Origin: Mactra quadrangularis
Lineage: Eukaryota; Mollusca; Bivalvia; Venerida; Mactridae
Assembly: GCA_025267735.1 (NCBI GenBank)
Contig: CM046308.1
Span: 39,545,267-39,609,266, forward strand
Reading direction: 5' to 3'
Length of the DNA stretch: 64,000 bases
Each line of letters opens with the position of its first letter. The stretch's first letter is position 1. The notes under the pieces are model-generated. The model did not search any database. It was not told the DNA's origin and was given only the letters and a program-made list of their open reading frames with translations. A program made the position numbers and the translations under genes. Shown one piece after another: positions 47,812 to 57,534 of the stretch.

Positions 47812-48090
47812 AAAGCGCAGTTGGTACCGCGCCGAGATTTTAAATCTAGTGTTCTAAAGTGTTTCGGGTTCAAATCCCTCACGGAGTGGTCCTACATTTC
47901 CATGAAAATTTGACAATAATGTTAAATTTCCTCCATCACATGTAATAAAGTATGTGGAGAAGTTTTCGGACTTGTGGAAGGGTATGTGAGTACTGGTTAT
48001 AGACAAGGGTCATGGAAAGCTGGGTTAGGTGCGCTGGACGCCGTAAAAAACCCAAATTATGTTGACACGGCCTCAAATCCAGTATAAAAA
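47812..48090 (+). mobile_element. Family B-type SINE
   Basis: The head has CGCAGTTGGTACCGCGCCG and GGGTTCAAATCCC. The body has TTTGACAATAATGTTAAATT and GGTTATAGACAAGGGTC. The tail is worn (GACACGGCCTCAAATCCA). Confidence 0.85.
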
Positions 48091-48149
48091 TTGAATACAG
48101 TATTGAAACATGTTAATTTAAACTGGAAGTAAATATGTAGTAAGTTGTT

Positions 48150-48462
48150 GGTTTTGTGTTGGCGTTAGGTTTAACGCGGTAGCAACACATCGAATGGGTC
48201 ATATCGCGAAGGTCAGTCAACCTACTCACCGTTCCTGGAAATGCCTATTCTCTGGATTAAGCAGCTAATCACTTACTGAGCTCATACTTCGGTCAGTAAT
48301 TGACAACTGTCCTACATGATTTATAATCATGTGGTAGGAAAGAATGGTCGTATAAATCATTTTATGACCAAACTCCACGAAAGTTTGCCCCGTCCGGAAA
48401 TCGAACCCACGACCTCTCGATCAGTAGACTTGCATGCTACCAATTGACCTAGCCAGGCGATC
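48150..48462 (-). mobile_element. Family A-type SINE, full length
   Basis: Tail TTAGGTTTAACGCGGTAGCA, body with CATGTGGTAGGAAAGAATGG and inverted head ending ACCTAGCCAGGCGA. Confidence 0.85.
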
Positions 48463-48899
48463 CTTTCTGTTTACATAAAGATAAATGATAAAACATAAAT
48501 AATAAAACATAATGATTAAATATAATACAAAATAAACAATAAAAATTATGATTACATGTATTTATTATCATTATTATAACATTATTTGATTAGTTGTGTA
48601 GATTTTAACAATACATTTGTAACAGGAACAAATTAACATCATTAAAATATTTACTTTTAAGTCATGAAGCAATACACGAAATTAAACAAAGTAATCGGCT
48701 ACTAGCAAAGAAGTATTTTACAATCAACTGAAACATCAAACAAATGTACTCGCATATCAATTAAACCAGTATTAACAGCAAATGAGTTATTATCTTAATA
48801 GATAGATAAAATGTTTCGAATGTTAAGCATTTAAGTGAAATTATCAGTCAGGATGTTTCGTATTTGTACACTAGACCTCACAATGTGTGTCTATTTAAC

Positions 48900-49319
48900 T
48901 CAATTAAGTAAGCGTAGGCATTGTGCTGGAATTGTACCCACGATAAGAACTTCTTGGAAAAGTGCCGCATAATTTCTAGCCTTCTGATTAGAAGAAGGTA
49001 TGTATGTATTAAGTACTTGATCATCCGTCAAATCATAGAATACCGCTGTACCACAACTCATTAAAGCTTCAACATTTATTTCTACAATTCGTACGGGTTT
49101 GTTCGTCGTTCTCGAAGCAAATGTTTGCGCAGCTGCAATGGACTTAGACGTTGAAATATATTTTGATCCAGGGTATTGCCAGTCACTGCCTTCAGAAACG
49201 TGAACTTCAATGGGTATTGAGGACATTGGAGCTCGTGCAACAATGCCGACTTGTGGATTTTCATCAGGTCGTAGAACTCTGTATAAGAATTGGGTACCCA
49301 TGTTGTATGTTGGTACAAA
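48900..49319 (-). CDS. Terminal exon of an unrecognised ADP-ribosyltransferase-like protein (paralog 1)
   Basis: The frame opens directly after a good acceptor (TTTTCTATTTAG, ending at 49320) in phase 0 and runs 139 codons to a TGA at 48902-48900. An internal ATG lies at 49301 and gives a 133-residue protein if used. Numbering from that Met, I see YRVLRPDE (7-14), KYISTSKS (47-54), IVEINVEAL (72-80) and FQEVLIVGTIP (115-125). The order Arg, Ser-Thr-Ser, Glu resembles the R-S-E layout of ADP-ribosyltransferases, with R8 or R11, S50-T51-S52 and E117 as candidates. This is an inference from spacing; no Pfam name is asserted. The same domain recurs 12 kb away at 60945-61463 with the same acceptor phase, which argues for a real, locally duplicated gene family. 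There is no signal peptide or membrane segment in this exon. Upstream exons were not identified. Confidence 0.7.
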   Translation of the reverse strand, partial: FVPTYNMGTQFLYRVLRPDENPQVGIVARAPMSSIPIEVHVSEGSDWQYPGSKYISTSKSIAAAQTFASRTTNKPVRIVEINVEALMSCGTAVFYDLTDDQVLNTYIPSSNQKARNYAALFQEVLIVGTIPAQCLRLLN

Positions 49320-49692
49320 CTAAATAGAAAATAATTTTAATTAATTAATGACTAAGAATAAACATCATTTTGGTGCGTTCTAATATGTTACAAAAAATAT
49401 TAATGCAAAGCATCAAAGAGCACAAAAATTAATAACATGAAAGTATTGCTTACGCCTATGATTCTCAGTATGTGAGGCATTAAAAATCCTTTAAAAATAT
49501 TGCTTTTTAACCGCTAGTTAAAACAATCAGTTATGATTACTTAAAGACAAACACCTGTATAAATGTACCATACATAATAGTTTAGTAATAAGTGATTTTT
49601 TGATAATCCTTCTTTGTTCATAGTGTCAGTGTCGTCGTCAGTGATTTGGACCGACCCAAAAGCGTGCATTTTATAATTGATTTTATAGATTT

Positions 49693-49926
49693 ATTTTGTG
49701 GTTGTTGTTTTTAACGTCGTATTCAACACAAATTTAGGTAAAATATACGACGGCCACCTCTTCCTACTATAGGTTTCCTTGACACCTTTTCTATCACCAG
49801 TACTAACTTGCCCTACCACGAGGCCGATAACTCATGTATAGGGTATGACCTACCGCGACCGAGCTCTAACTTGCGATTTCCGGATTCGAAGTCAGACATA
49901 CTAACCACTACGCCACGACCGCGGCA
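49693..49926 (-). mobile_element. tRNA-headed SINE (family C), uninterrupted
   Basis: The plus strand reads tail to head: TTTAACGTCGTATTCAAC, a central block with CACGAGGCCGATAACTCATG, then the inverted tRNA-like head ending ACCACTACGCCACGACCGCG. A short direct repeat, ATAGATT, flanks it. The tRNA-like part is the SINE promoter and is not a functional tRNA. Confidence 0.8.
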
Positions 49927-50414
49927 TAGATTATAATAGACGGCGAAGTCTGTGAAGATCGAGTGTACATGTTTTAGTTTAAACCACAATTAAGAAGAAA
50001 ATATAACTATTTCTTGGAGAAACTGCTTTTTAACGTATTATATAATTACTAAACAAAATAATTGATTTGTTCCAAAAAAAAACTCGCCATTTATAACTAT
50101 TCATTAACCTAAAACTTCGTACCTAGCTGTTCTGTCACAAAATTACGTACAAGTCTAACATTCATTTACTTCAATGGCGGTCCCTCATGAGAAAAGTGAG
50201 CCGGACAGTAAAAACACAGTTACATTCGAAAATTCCGCATGCGGCGACATTATAAAAACTGATTTCATACGCTTCGTCGTTGCGCTTAATACGTTATTGA
50301 TCAAAAGCGGCTCTATTCTGTACCTAATGCACTTTAATGTATCTATTATAACTATAAGGTATATCATTTTAATATTTTGCAAGTTCAATTACTGGGCCGC
50401 GAATTTGTTTTAAA

Positions 50415-50585
50415 CCATTTATTGTTAGTTGTTCTCACTGTTCCTGGAATGGTTAAATCTCTTGACTCAGCCGTTTACCAGTTACTAGGCAAATACTTCC
50501 ATTAGTGACTGATAACTGCCCAACATGACTAAGAATATAGGGTAGGCGGGAGAACGGCTGTAAATATCATTTTATGACCTTACAA
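50415..50585 (-). mobile_element. Family A-type SINE fragment
   Basis: CACTGTTCCTGGAATGGTT through GGTAGGCGGGAGAACGGC and ATTTTATGACC match the body; tail and head are missing. Confidence 0.7.
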
Positions 50586-50587
50586 TT

Positions 50588-50848
50588 TATGTCATTTTAC
50601 GGCGTCCAGCGCACTTAACCTAGCTTTCCTGGACCCTTTTCTATAACCAGTACTCACCTACCCTTCCACAAGGCCGAAAACTTCTCCATATTATCTTATC
50701 TAATCAATGGAGGAAAATTAACATTATTGTCAACTTTTCATGGAAGGGTATAACCTCCCCTGGGTTGGATTCGAACCCGTACCCCCTTTGGGACACGAGA
50801 TTCCAAATCCCCGTGCGCTGCCAACTGCATTATCGACCAAGGCTGTGT
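50588..50848 (-). mobile_element. Family B-type SINE adjoining a family A-type SINE fragment
   Basis: The plus strand shows TTTTACGGCGTCCAGCGC, ATTAACATTATTGTCAAC and the inverted B-box GGATTCGAACCC. It directly follows the broken family A-type SINE at 50415-50585. Confidence 0.85.
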
Positions 50849-50869
50849 GTAACTCTGTAAAAGTATTTA

Positions 50870-51010
50870 TCAAAACATACCTTCCGACCAAATTTTATGA
50901 AAATGGAATGGTAAATGCTTCTATTGTGTGCCCAAGCTTTTACTAAGTTTTTACCTTGTAATTTATTTTTTTCCTCAGATGAACCATATGCAAGCTAAAC
51001 TTAAGCTCAT
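50870..51010 (+). repeat. Fragment of the same type of interspersed repeat
   Basis: TACCTTCCGACCAAATTTTA, TGAAAATGGAATGGTAAATG and CTCAGATGAACCATATGC resemble parts of 54690-55060; the match is loose. Confidence 0.4.
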
Positions 51011-51545
51011 TAAGACCAACACTCAGATCAAATATATTAATTTATTGCATAAAACTGATCAGAATTAATACATGCTCAAACCTCGTTCGGAATATGAATT
51101 ATGCAGTACCGTAACAGCATATCTAACACAATGCTTACCGAAGCTGTGGCCATAGTTTGCATCCTTCTAATATGTAGAATGGGAGTATTTTGGCTTGGTT
51201 ATTTGAACAATAAACGTCTAACACAGAATCTAAATCCCGTTCTTGAAGCTTTTCAATCTTCTTGCTGTTGCTTTCTTATCAAAAGTGCCAAGCTAGTGAA
51301 AAAAAAACACATTAAAATAGATTAGGTTTAAAGTGTACCAAAGAGTAAGGTGGTTTTATTTGGTAAGATTATTTTTGCCAAATCTTAATTTATGATCAGC
51401 TGTTTTTTGTCACCATATTTTTTACCCCCACCACATAGTGGTTGAAGCTATACAGGAGTCACTTTGTCCGTCCGTCTGTCCGTCCGTCCTTTCCGAATCT
51501 TGTCCGGACCATTACTTCTCCATGCATTTATTACGATGTATGTGA

Positions 51546-51815
51546 AGACAGCAGTAACGGCAGTACAGCAGTACAGCAGTAAAGCATTACTGTCAGAATT
51601 TTCGGCAGTAGAGCAGTACAGCAGTAAAGCCTTACTGCTAGAATTATCGGCAGTACAGCAGTAAAGTCTTACTGCTAGAATTTTCAGCAGTACAGCAGTA
51701 AAGCCTTACTGCTAGAATTTTCGGCAGTACAGCAGTAGAGTCTTACTGCTAGAATTTTCGGCAGTACAGCAGTAAAGTCTTACTGCTAGAATTTTCGGCA
51801 GTACAGCAGTACATG
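51546..51815. repeat. Tandem repeat, about 50-bp units with CAGCAGTA
   Basis: Units combine GGCAGTACAGCAGTAAAG with CTTACTGCTAGAATTTTC. The AGCAGTAAAG and CTTACTGCT parts are complementary, so every unit can fold. A (GTCC)n-like stretch precedes it at 51468-51490. Confidence 0.9.
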
Positions 51816-52031
51816 TAAAGTGATAAGGTAAAACATGAAAACACACATTTTACTGACAATAAACAGGCAGACATAGGAGGTTTGTGAGTTGATTGAGAAG
51901 TTGAATATTCGAATTCTCTATAAGGTCCAAAATTAAAAGTACTGATACAGCCAATCTAGGATGTCATTATTTGCAGCGGATATGTTAAAAAATCAATACA
52001 ATTATACATGTATATGAAAATAAAGAAATAG

Positions 52032-53142
52032 TTTGTTTGTTTAAATTGGTTTTTAACGTCGCATTCAACAAACATTTAGGTTATACACTTAACAACTTTT
52101 CTAAGTATACAAATTTCCCCTGCGGATAATTTCAACAGTTGTTAAAATATTTAAACGAAATTTTGTGAGTCAACTACGGGATACTTTATCTTTCATGTGA
52201 CACTAAAAACGTCAATACCCACCTTGTAGTAACCGACTTCCCAGATGTACGTGCATTTCGTGCTTTTTATTAACATGGGCCAAACAGTTTACATTTTTAC
52301 GTTTATTTTGTACATGTTTATATATATATACCGATTTACACTTAGAATGAAACCTAAACTTTCACAAGTCGTAAGTATGAAACAATTTAGCTTGAAATGA
52401 AGAGGCCAGGCTATCGAAATGACACATGCTGGCTCATCAGTACGAAAGGTAAATTAAATTGAATTGCTATCTCATGTCTTGCTCGCATCATATTAATCAC
52501 TGAGACATTCTAAGCATAGCTGCAAAACAGAAACCTTCAACAATCGTGACAAAGTGAAACCATTTTTCAGGCTGTCCATACTTTTAAGCGTAACCCTTTG
52601 ACTGTGATGAAACTTTTAAGAAAGTTTGAGCAAACCGGAAGTGTTTAAGACCTGTCAAGCCAGAGAAGACGTCGTAGGACGACAAGACAGCTAGAATGTG
52701 CTATGATAGTGATACCCTAGGGTATCATTCAGAACTACATAATCTCATTGTGAGCAAGGTTTCTTGCAGTTATACGTGCTGAAGGTGGTCATACGCGTTA
52801 TTGATGTGAATTTGTACTTTGTTGGTGCCAATATTTCTTCTGCTTATAAGAAGTCATTTATTTTTCAATTAATTCTTCGTTTTGCTAATAAATGAAATAC
52901 TATTTGATGAACATTTTCTACCAATAGCTTACGTATTAACCTAGTTATGACCAAATATATAGGTGTATGGTTAGAAAAGTTGTTAAGTGTATAATACAAC
53001 GGCAAGCTATTCCTACTATAATACCCTACCACGAGACCGACAACTCATGTATAGGGTATGGCATCGTACTGCGACCGGGCTCGAACCCGTGATCTCCGGA
53101 TTCGAAGTCAGACATGCTAACCAATACGCCACGGCCGCGGCT
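52032..53142 (-). mobile_element. tRNA-headed SINE (family C), split by a Tc1 insertion
   Basis: The 3' tail (TTTAACGTCGCATTCAAC on the plus strand) is at 52050-52085. The body and the tRNA-like head, with a B-box-like run near 53075-53100 and the end GGCCGCGGC, are at 52990-53142. The SINE is flanked by 14-bp near-identical duplications, AAATAAAGAAATAG (52018-52031) and AAATAAAGATATAG (53143-53156). The uninterrupted relative at 49693-49926 shows that the intervening 904 bp is an insertion. Confidence 0.85.
52086..52989 (+). mobile_element. Tc1/mariner element with inactivated transposase N-terminus
   Basis: The ends are inverted copies of CACTTAACAACTTTTCTAA, flanked by TA on both sides (52084-52085 and 52990-52991). 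The interior at about 52590-52700 reads MKLLRKFEQTGSV, a stop, then DLSSQRRRRRTTRQLE. That is the 'F..TG.V.d..r.GRpr' region of the paired-like DNA-binding half of Tc1 transposases. At about 904 bp, with stops and no catalytic domain, it is a non-autonomous relic. It lies inside a SINE (52032-53142). Confidence 0.8.
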
Positions 53143-54496
53143 AAATAAAGATATAGAATGAAGGAACACATTTAGTGGTTCAAGTACTTGGAGAAATATA
53201 TATTATTCTTGTTTGGTTTATATCCATGTTTTGTACAAATATTGTTCTACACGATCACAAGTTACTGCTGGTTCTTGTGACACTATGACCATGAAATATG
53301 CCATAAAATACCCATTTTTAAAACGCTGGATGAACAATCTTTCATTTGGTATATGATACTGTTACAAGTTCGTGTAAACATATAACACTGGGTGAGTTTT
53401 ATCACGAACATATTTTTCAATTTTCTTTTGAATTCTCTACATGGAAGACTGATTCAAACGTACAGATACGACCTATCTCTGATGACATATTTGCAACGCA
53501 TTAAAATTTTGTAACAATATCATCGGCATTAAATGTATATACAATGGATAAAAATAACCATATGGAATGAAAAATATGGCTACATTTAGTGATCGAAGTG
53601 CTTCAAGAAATATATACAATATTCTTGTTTGGTTTGTACTTTTTTACAAAAAATGTCCTCCACTATCACAAGTTAGTGCTAGTTCTTGCGACAATATGAC
53701 CAAAACATATGCCATAAAATACCCCTTTTCTAAAAGCTGAATGATGAAGCTTTCATTTGGTATATTATACTGCTACTAGTTCTTGTTTATTTTTGACACT
53801 ATATTACTTTTATAACGAACAATTTTTCATTTGAATTTCTATGCGAAGATCCATATAGAACATACATGTAGGGTCTAACTTTAATGCCAATATTTTCCAA
53901 CAGTGTTTACACAAATCAATGACAAACATATATCAAAATAAAGATCAAGAATGAAATAACACAGATACAAATAACAGTGTAAGTACTTGACTCTTAATGA
54001 ATATATATATTCTTTTTGGGTTGCTAAAAAATACATGATTTTACAAAAAATGTCCCTCGCAATCAGAGGTTACTGCTGGTTCTTGTAACGCTATAAATGA
54101 AAACTATGCTTTGTAACGGCCATTTTTGTAAAGATGAATATACAAGCTTTCATTTGGTATATAATACTGCTACAAGCTCATTTAAGTATTTAACACTGGA
54201 TGAGTTTTATTACAAAGATTTTTTTCAATTTTCATTTGAATTCTTTGAATTCAGAGGACTTTATCGAACATACAGACAGGGCCAGTCTATGATGTCTATA
54301 TTTGCATTGAATATGTAAAAAAACAATGATTTTACATGTATAAATAAAAGTAACGATAACGCATAAAAGAACACGGCTACAGATAATAATCTGTAATAAA
54401 ACTTTAAAAAATAATAATCTTGATTATAATATTCGTTGTATAATGGCTGAATAATTCGTCAAACACAAAATTTATTTCTTTGTTAAACATTCATTT

Positions 54497-54600
54497 AAAA
54501 CCAGAGATTTAGCCTTTCCAGGAGGAATGAAAAGGTTGACTGACCGCCGTAACACAAATGTATGACATATACGGCGTTAAACCCAACAAAACAAACAAAG
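54497..54600 (+). mobile_element. 3' fragment of a family A-type SINE
   Basis: CCAGAGATTTAGCCTTTCC, GGTTGACTGACCGCCG and ACGGCGTTAAACCCAAC with (CAAA) end. Confidence 0.75.
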
Positions 54601-54689
54601 TTACTATTATCAAAAACTTAAAAGATATAATAAGAAAAAAAGATAACTATTTCTTACATTTTCTTCCTCGTTTTACGCACTATTAACCA

Positions 54690-55060
54690 ATAATGTTTTT
54701 ACCTAGACAAACATCCTGGCCAAGTTTGATGACAAGTAAAAATGTGAACACTAGTGAGACTTAGATTTTTACCCCAGGTGAACCATATTCGAACTTGACC
54801 TAGAAACCATTTTAAAAAAATCTCTCCGACCAATTTCCAGGAAATTTCGATTAAAACAATAGCCACTTCAGTGTTAACAAGGTTTCTGTTACATAGTTTT
54901 TCATCCATGATCCATGTTCGAATTCATCCAAGCAAACACATAGACGAGCACCTTCACAAGGTTGAAAAGAATTAAATTTAAAATATAACCACTAGAGTGT
55001 TTACAAGCAATTGTGGACGGACGACGTACGCGTGACATTCATCTTAGGTGAGCTAAAAAG
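54690..55060 (+). repeat. Interspersed repeat of a type common in bivalve introns
   Basis: Blocks include CATCCTGGCCAAGTTTGATG, ACCCCAGGTGAACCATATTC, TCTCCGACCAATTTCCAGG, AGTGTTTACAAGCAATTGTG, GACGGACGACGTACGCG and a final TCTTAGGTGAGCTAAAAAG. I recognise this order from mollusc genomic sequence. No coding role is visible. A related fragment may lie at 50870-51010. Confidence 0.6.
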
Positions 55061-55660
55061 AATAATGAAACCAATACATCGATTCATTTATTTAATTTAA
55101 AACATATTTTATTCTATAAATTGGATTGGATAACAGGCATATAATGCCTATACATATATATCCAGTCAATTAAGCAGTGACATGACTCACTATTTTTTTA
55201 AAACTTAAACGATACAATAAGAAGTATAAATCAATAACTTACCTTATGTCTTCCAGGTTTACGCACTTGTGATATATGGGGAGCTAGACACCGGTATTTA
55301 TACGTCTCTGATGATGTCATTTGAACTTACCTGCTAATTATTAGATATAGATTTACTAGAAAATGCGATATGGTGTCATCAGTTTTATTTTTAACAATAT
55401 GATTAAATGTAATTGTTAAATGTTAATCTTATGATACCAAACATACGGAGACCATTAAGTGAGATTTTAAAAAACTTTATTTCTTTCAAAACTATTTTGT
55501 TTAACAGTAGTAATATTAATTTTAACGTAATGATTATTTCGTTCAAAGATAATATTATTTTGTAAAAACGGAACAACTTTAACGTTTAAACGGAATAACT
55601 GTGAAAATAAAAAAAAAATATTTTTTCAAAATTATCACTTTAGGGGCTCCGTGCAAAATA

Positions 55661-56057
55661 CAATCTGATTAAAACCCGATCTAAAATTTTACACTCGCAT
55701 ACTCGCTAATTTAGATCTGGCCTTTTCCAAACGAAGGTCACGTTCAGGTGACCTTTTCTCATCATAGTATTCATGACGAAATTGTTATGATACGTAACTT
55801 GTTTACATCGTCCTCGTCACGCAATTTGAAATGAGCCGCCTAATCGCAGACTGTGAATAATACTGCTGTTAAATAAGCATGCAAACCTTGGTCTAAAATT
55901 AGAAATAACGAAATCAAAATGTGTTTAATAGTGTTTTCGTCTAAATGAAAGCTACGCATTGATTAGTCGATATAAAGTTCATCTCGATGTGACCTTCCAC
56001 GGAGAAAGTAGAGAGCCTGTACGACAATGCTCTACAGGATATCTGTTTACGTAGAGT
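55661..56057 (-). mobile_element. Family C element (397 bp), second long copy
   Basis: It begins CAATCTGATTAAAACCCG and ends at a worn terminus near TTTACGTAGAGT. The flanks are GTGCAAAATA (55651-55660) and GTACAAAATA (56058-56067), a 10-bp duplication with one change. It is homologous end to end with 34068-34465, reversed. Confidence 0.85.
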
Positions 56058-56489
56058 GTACAAAATACTTATCGCTAGCACGAGGTTTGATTGTTTTATC
56101 GTACATGACGTTTGCATCGTTTGATTACTGTTACTAAAATAGATTTGTTGAAGAAAGTCTATTTTATTACGCATTCTATTAATGATACTCTATTTATCCA
56201 CTTATTAACATTTTGTAACATTGTTTACTCATCATGGGGACAAACTATTTCTCTTGTCGACCTATGTAGTCGAAACGTTACTGTCTAAGAATCTGCTTAC
56301 GATAAACAAGGCGCTCACAACCGTACTTAGCATTCAATTTTGGAATTTAGTCAGAATTATCTTCAATGCTTATATTTAAAATAAATCCTAAATTTATTTA
56401 TAAAGAGGTAACGATGCATTTTGATCAGCAAGTTCTATGTTTGTTCGATTCCAATCACAATTAATAATTGTTACAACATGAAGCTGTTA

Positions 56490-56890
56490 CTTTATCTGAA
56501 TTGCTGCCCAAACGACTGTCGATATGGTATAATTAGTTTAGCACAAGCGCTGAACTTAGAAACCTATTAGAACTGGTTTCGTGGGTGTTGTACCGATGTT
56601 GACATTCATGTGCCTTTCATTTGTCCACGTTGCGCGTGCCGAATGACTTCATTAGCAACATTCATTCATAGCATATTTCCAACAAGACGATGCCGGACCT
56701 CATGGGAGAGTTTGAACTCATTTCTGTCGAGTCAAAACATTCAGCCACTTAACTGGCCATTTGAATGACCTGACTTGAGTCCAATTGGACATCAATAAGA
56801 CAAAATTGACAAGGTGTAAGGCATCATTAGAACACCACAACGCTCTACAAACTTGGAAATGTCCTGAAGAGTGACTATTTGGAAGATAAA
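56490..56890 (+). pseudogene. Decayed Tc1/mariner transposase, C-terminal catalytic part
   Basis: Read across frames, the plus strand shows QQDDAGPH, then NWPFE and PDLSPIGHQ. These match the DDE/D-block strings QQDNARPH, LPWP and SPDLNPIEHLWD of Tc1/IS630-mariner transposases. Stops and frame changes occur throughout, so nothing is expressed. Upstream, from about 56490, the bases still follow the family only loosely. I could not locate convincing terminal inverted repeats around it. Confidence 0.65.
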
Positions 56891-57309
56891 ACCCGTATAT
56901 ATTCCATGCCAAGAAAAATAAGATCTGCGACTGCGGAAAGAAACATTCTGTAATAAGAATTATACGCCAGTTTGAACTAACGCTTTTTTGGGTAATTGCC
57001 GAAAGTTCCGAAATAGATTTTGATTGATTGATAAGCACATTTTATATTATTTAGATAAAGAAACATTAATTACTGCTGAATAATATTCTGTCTTTCGATT
57101 TACTTCAGATGTATATATCTATGTTAAAATTTACTAACAACAGCGATTCTTTTGTCAAAAAATACTTTCTTGATGTCAATAGAATATTTGACTTACTTTA
57201 GATCATTGTATTTATATTAATCCATTAAGTGAAAATCAACATCAATGTCACAACAATATATTTCTATCTCATGTAATGTATTATGTTCTACTATCTACAA
57301 TAACGGTCA

Positions 57310-57534
57310 TTACATTTTCCCTTGCATTACACCTTTATGTAAAACTGAGCCATTTTCATAAAGAAGTAAGACTGGCCATACAACGTAGTCACATTTTGTT
57401 CCAGTCCTTGTGAACTCCTTGAAATACTTGGTATCGAACCTTTTACCTGGTGTCACTTTGTACAATAAAACCATAGGAGGATATTGTATTGCCACCAACC
57501 AGCATAGCTCGTAAGCCAGTTGACCAATTATCAA
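57310..57534 (-). CDS. MIEAP (mitochondria-eating protein)-like C-terminal fragment
   Basis: The reading frame ends at a stop at 57310 and carries ELCWLVAIQYPPMVL, then FDTKYFKEFTRTG, DYVVWPVLLLYENG and LHKGVMQG. The order 'CWLM..PP', 'FD...Y...G', 'VVWPxLLL..G', 'KGVxQ' is what I recall from the C-terminal domain of SPATA18/MIEAP proteins, which act in mitochondrial quality control and occur in many copies in bivalves. No ATG starts the frame; it opens after a TAA with TTG. A weak AG acceptor is available just before CTATGCTGG. It is therefore either a last exon or a retained gene fragment. No preceding exon could be read in the next 400 bases on the minus strand. The assignment rests on remembered motifs, not a search. 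Confidence 0.5.
   Translation of the reverse strand: MIIGQLAYELCWLVAIQYPPMVLLYKVTPGKRFDTKYFKEFTRTGTKCDYVVWPVLLLYENGSVLHKGVMQGKM

Larger units (their letters stand above)
51918..54400. repeat. Tandem repeat, about 400 bp per unit, diverged copies
   Basis: Three full units start near 53147, 53549 and 53940. Partial units lie at 51918-52031 (before the SINE insertion) and 54345-54400. Each unit carries, in order, a 'TTCTTGTTTGGTT'-like block, 'TTACTGCTGGTTCTTG', 'GCTTTCATTTGGTATAT', 'TTCATTTGAATTCT' and a tail near 'ATACATGTATA'. Copies differ by many substitutions and small indels, so the array is old. No open frame is shared among the copies. Confidence 0.8.
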
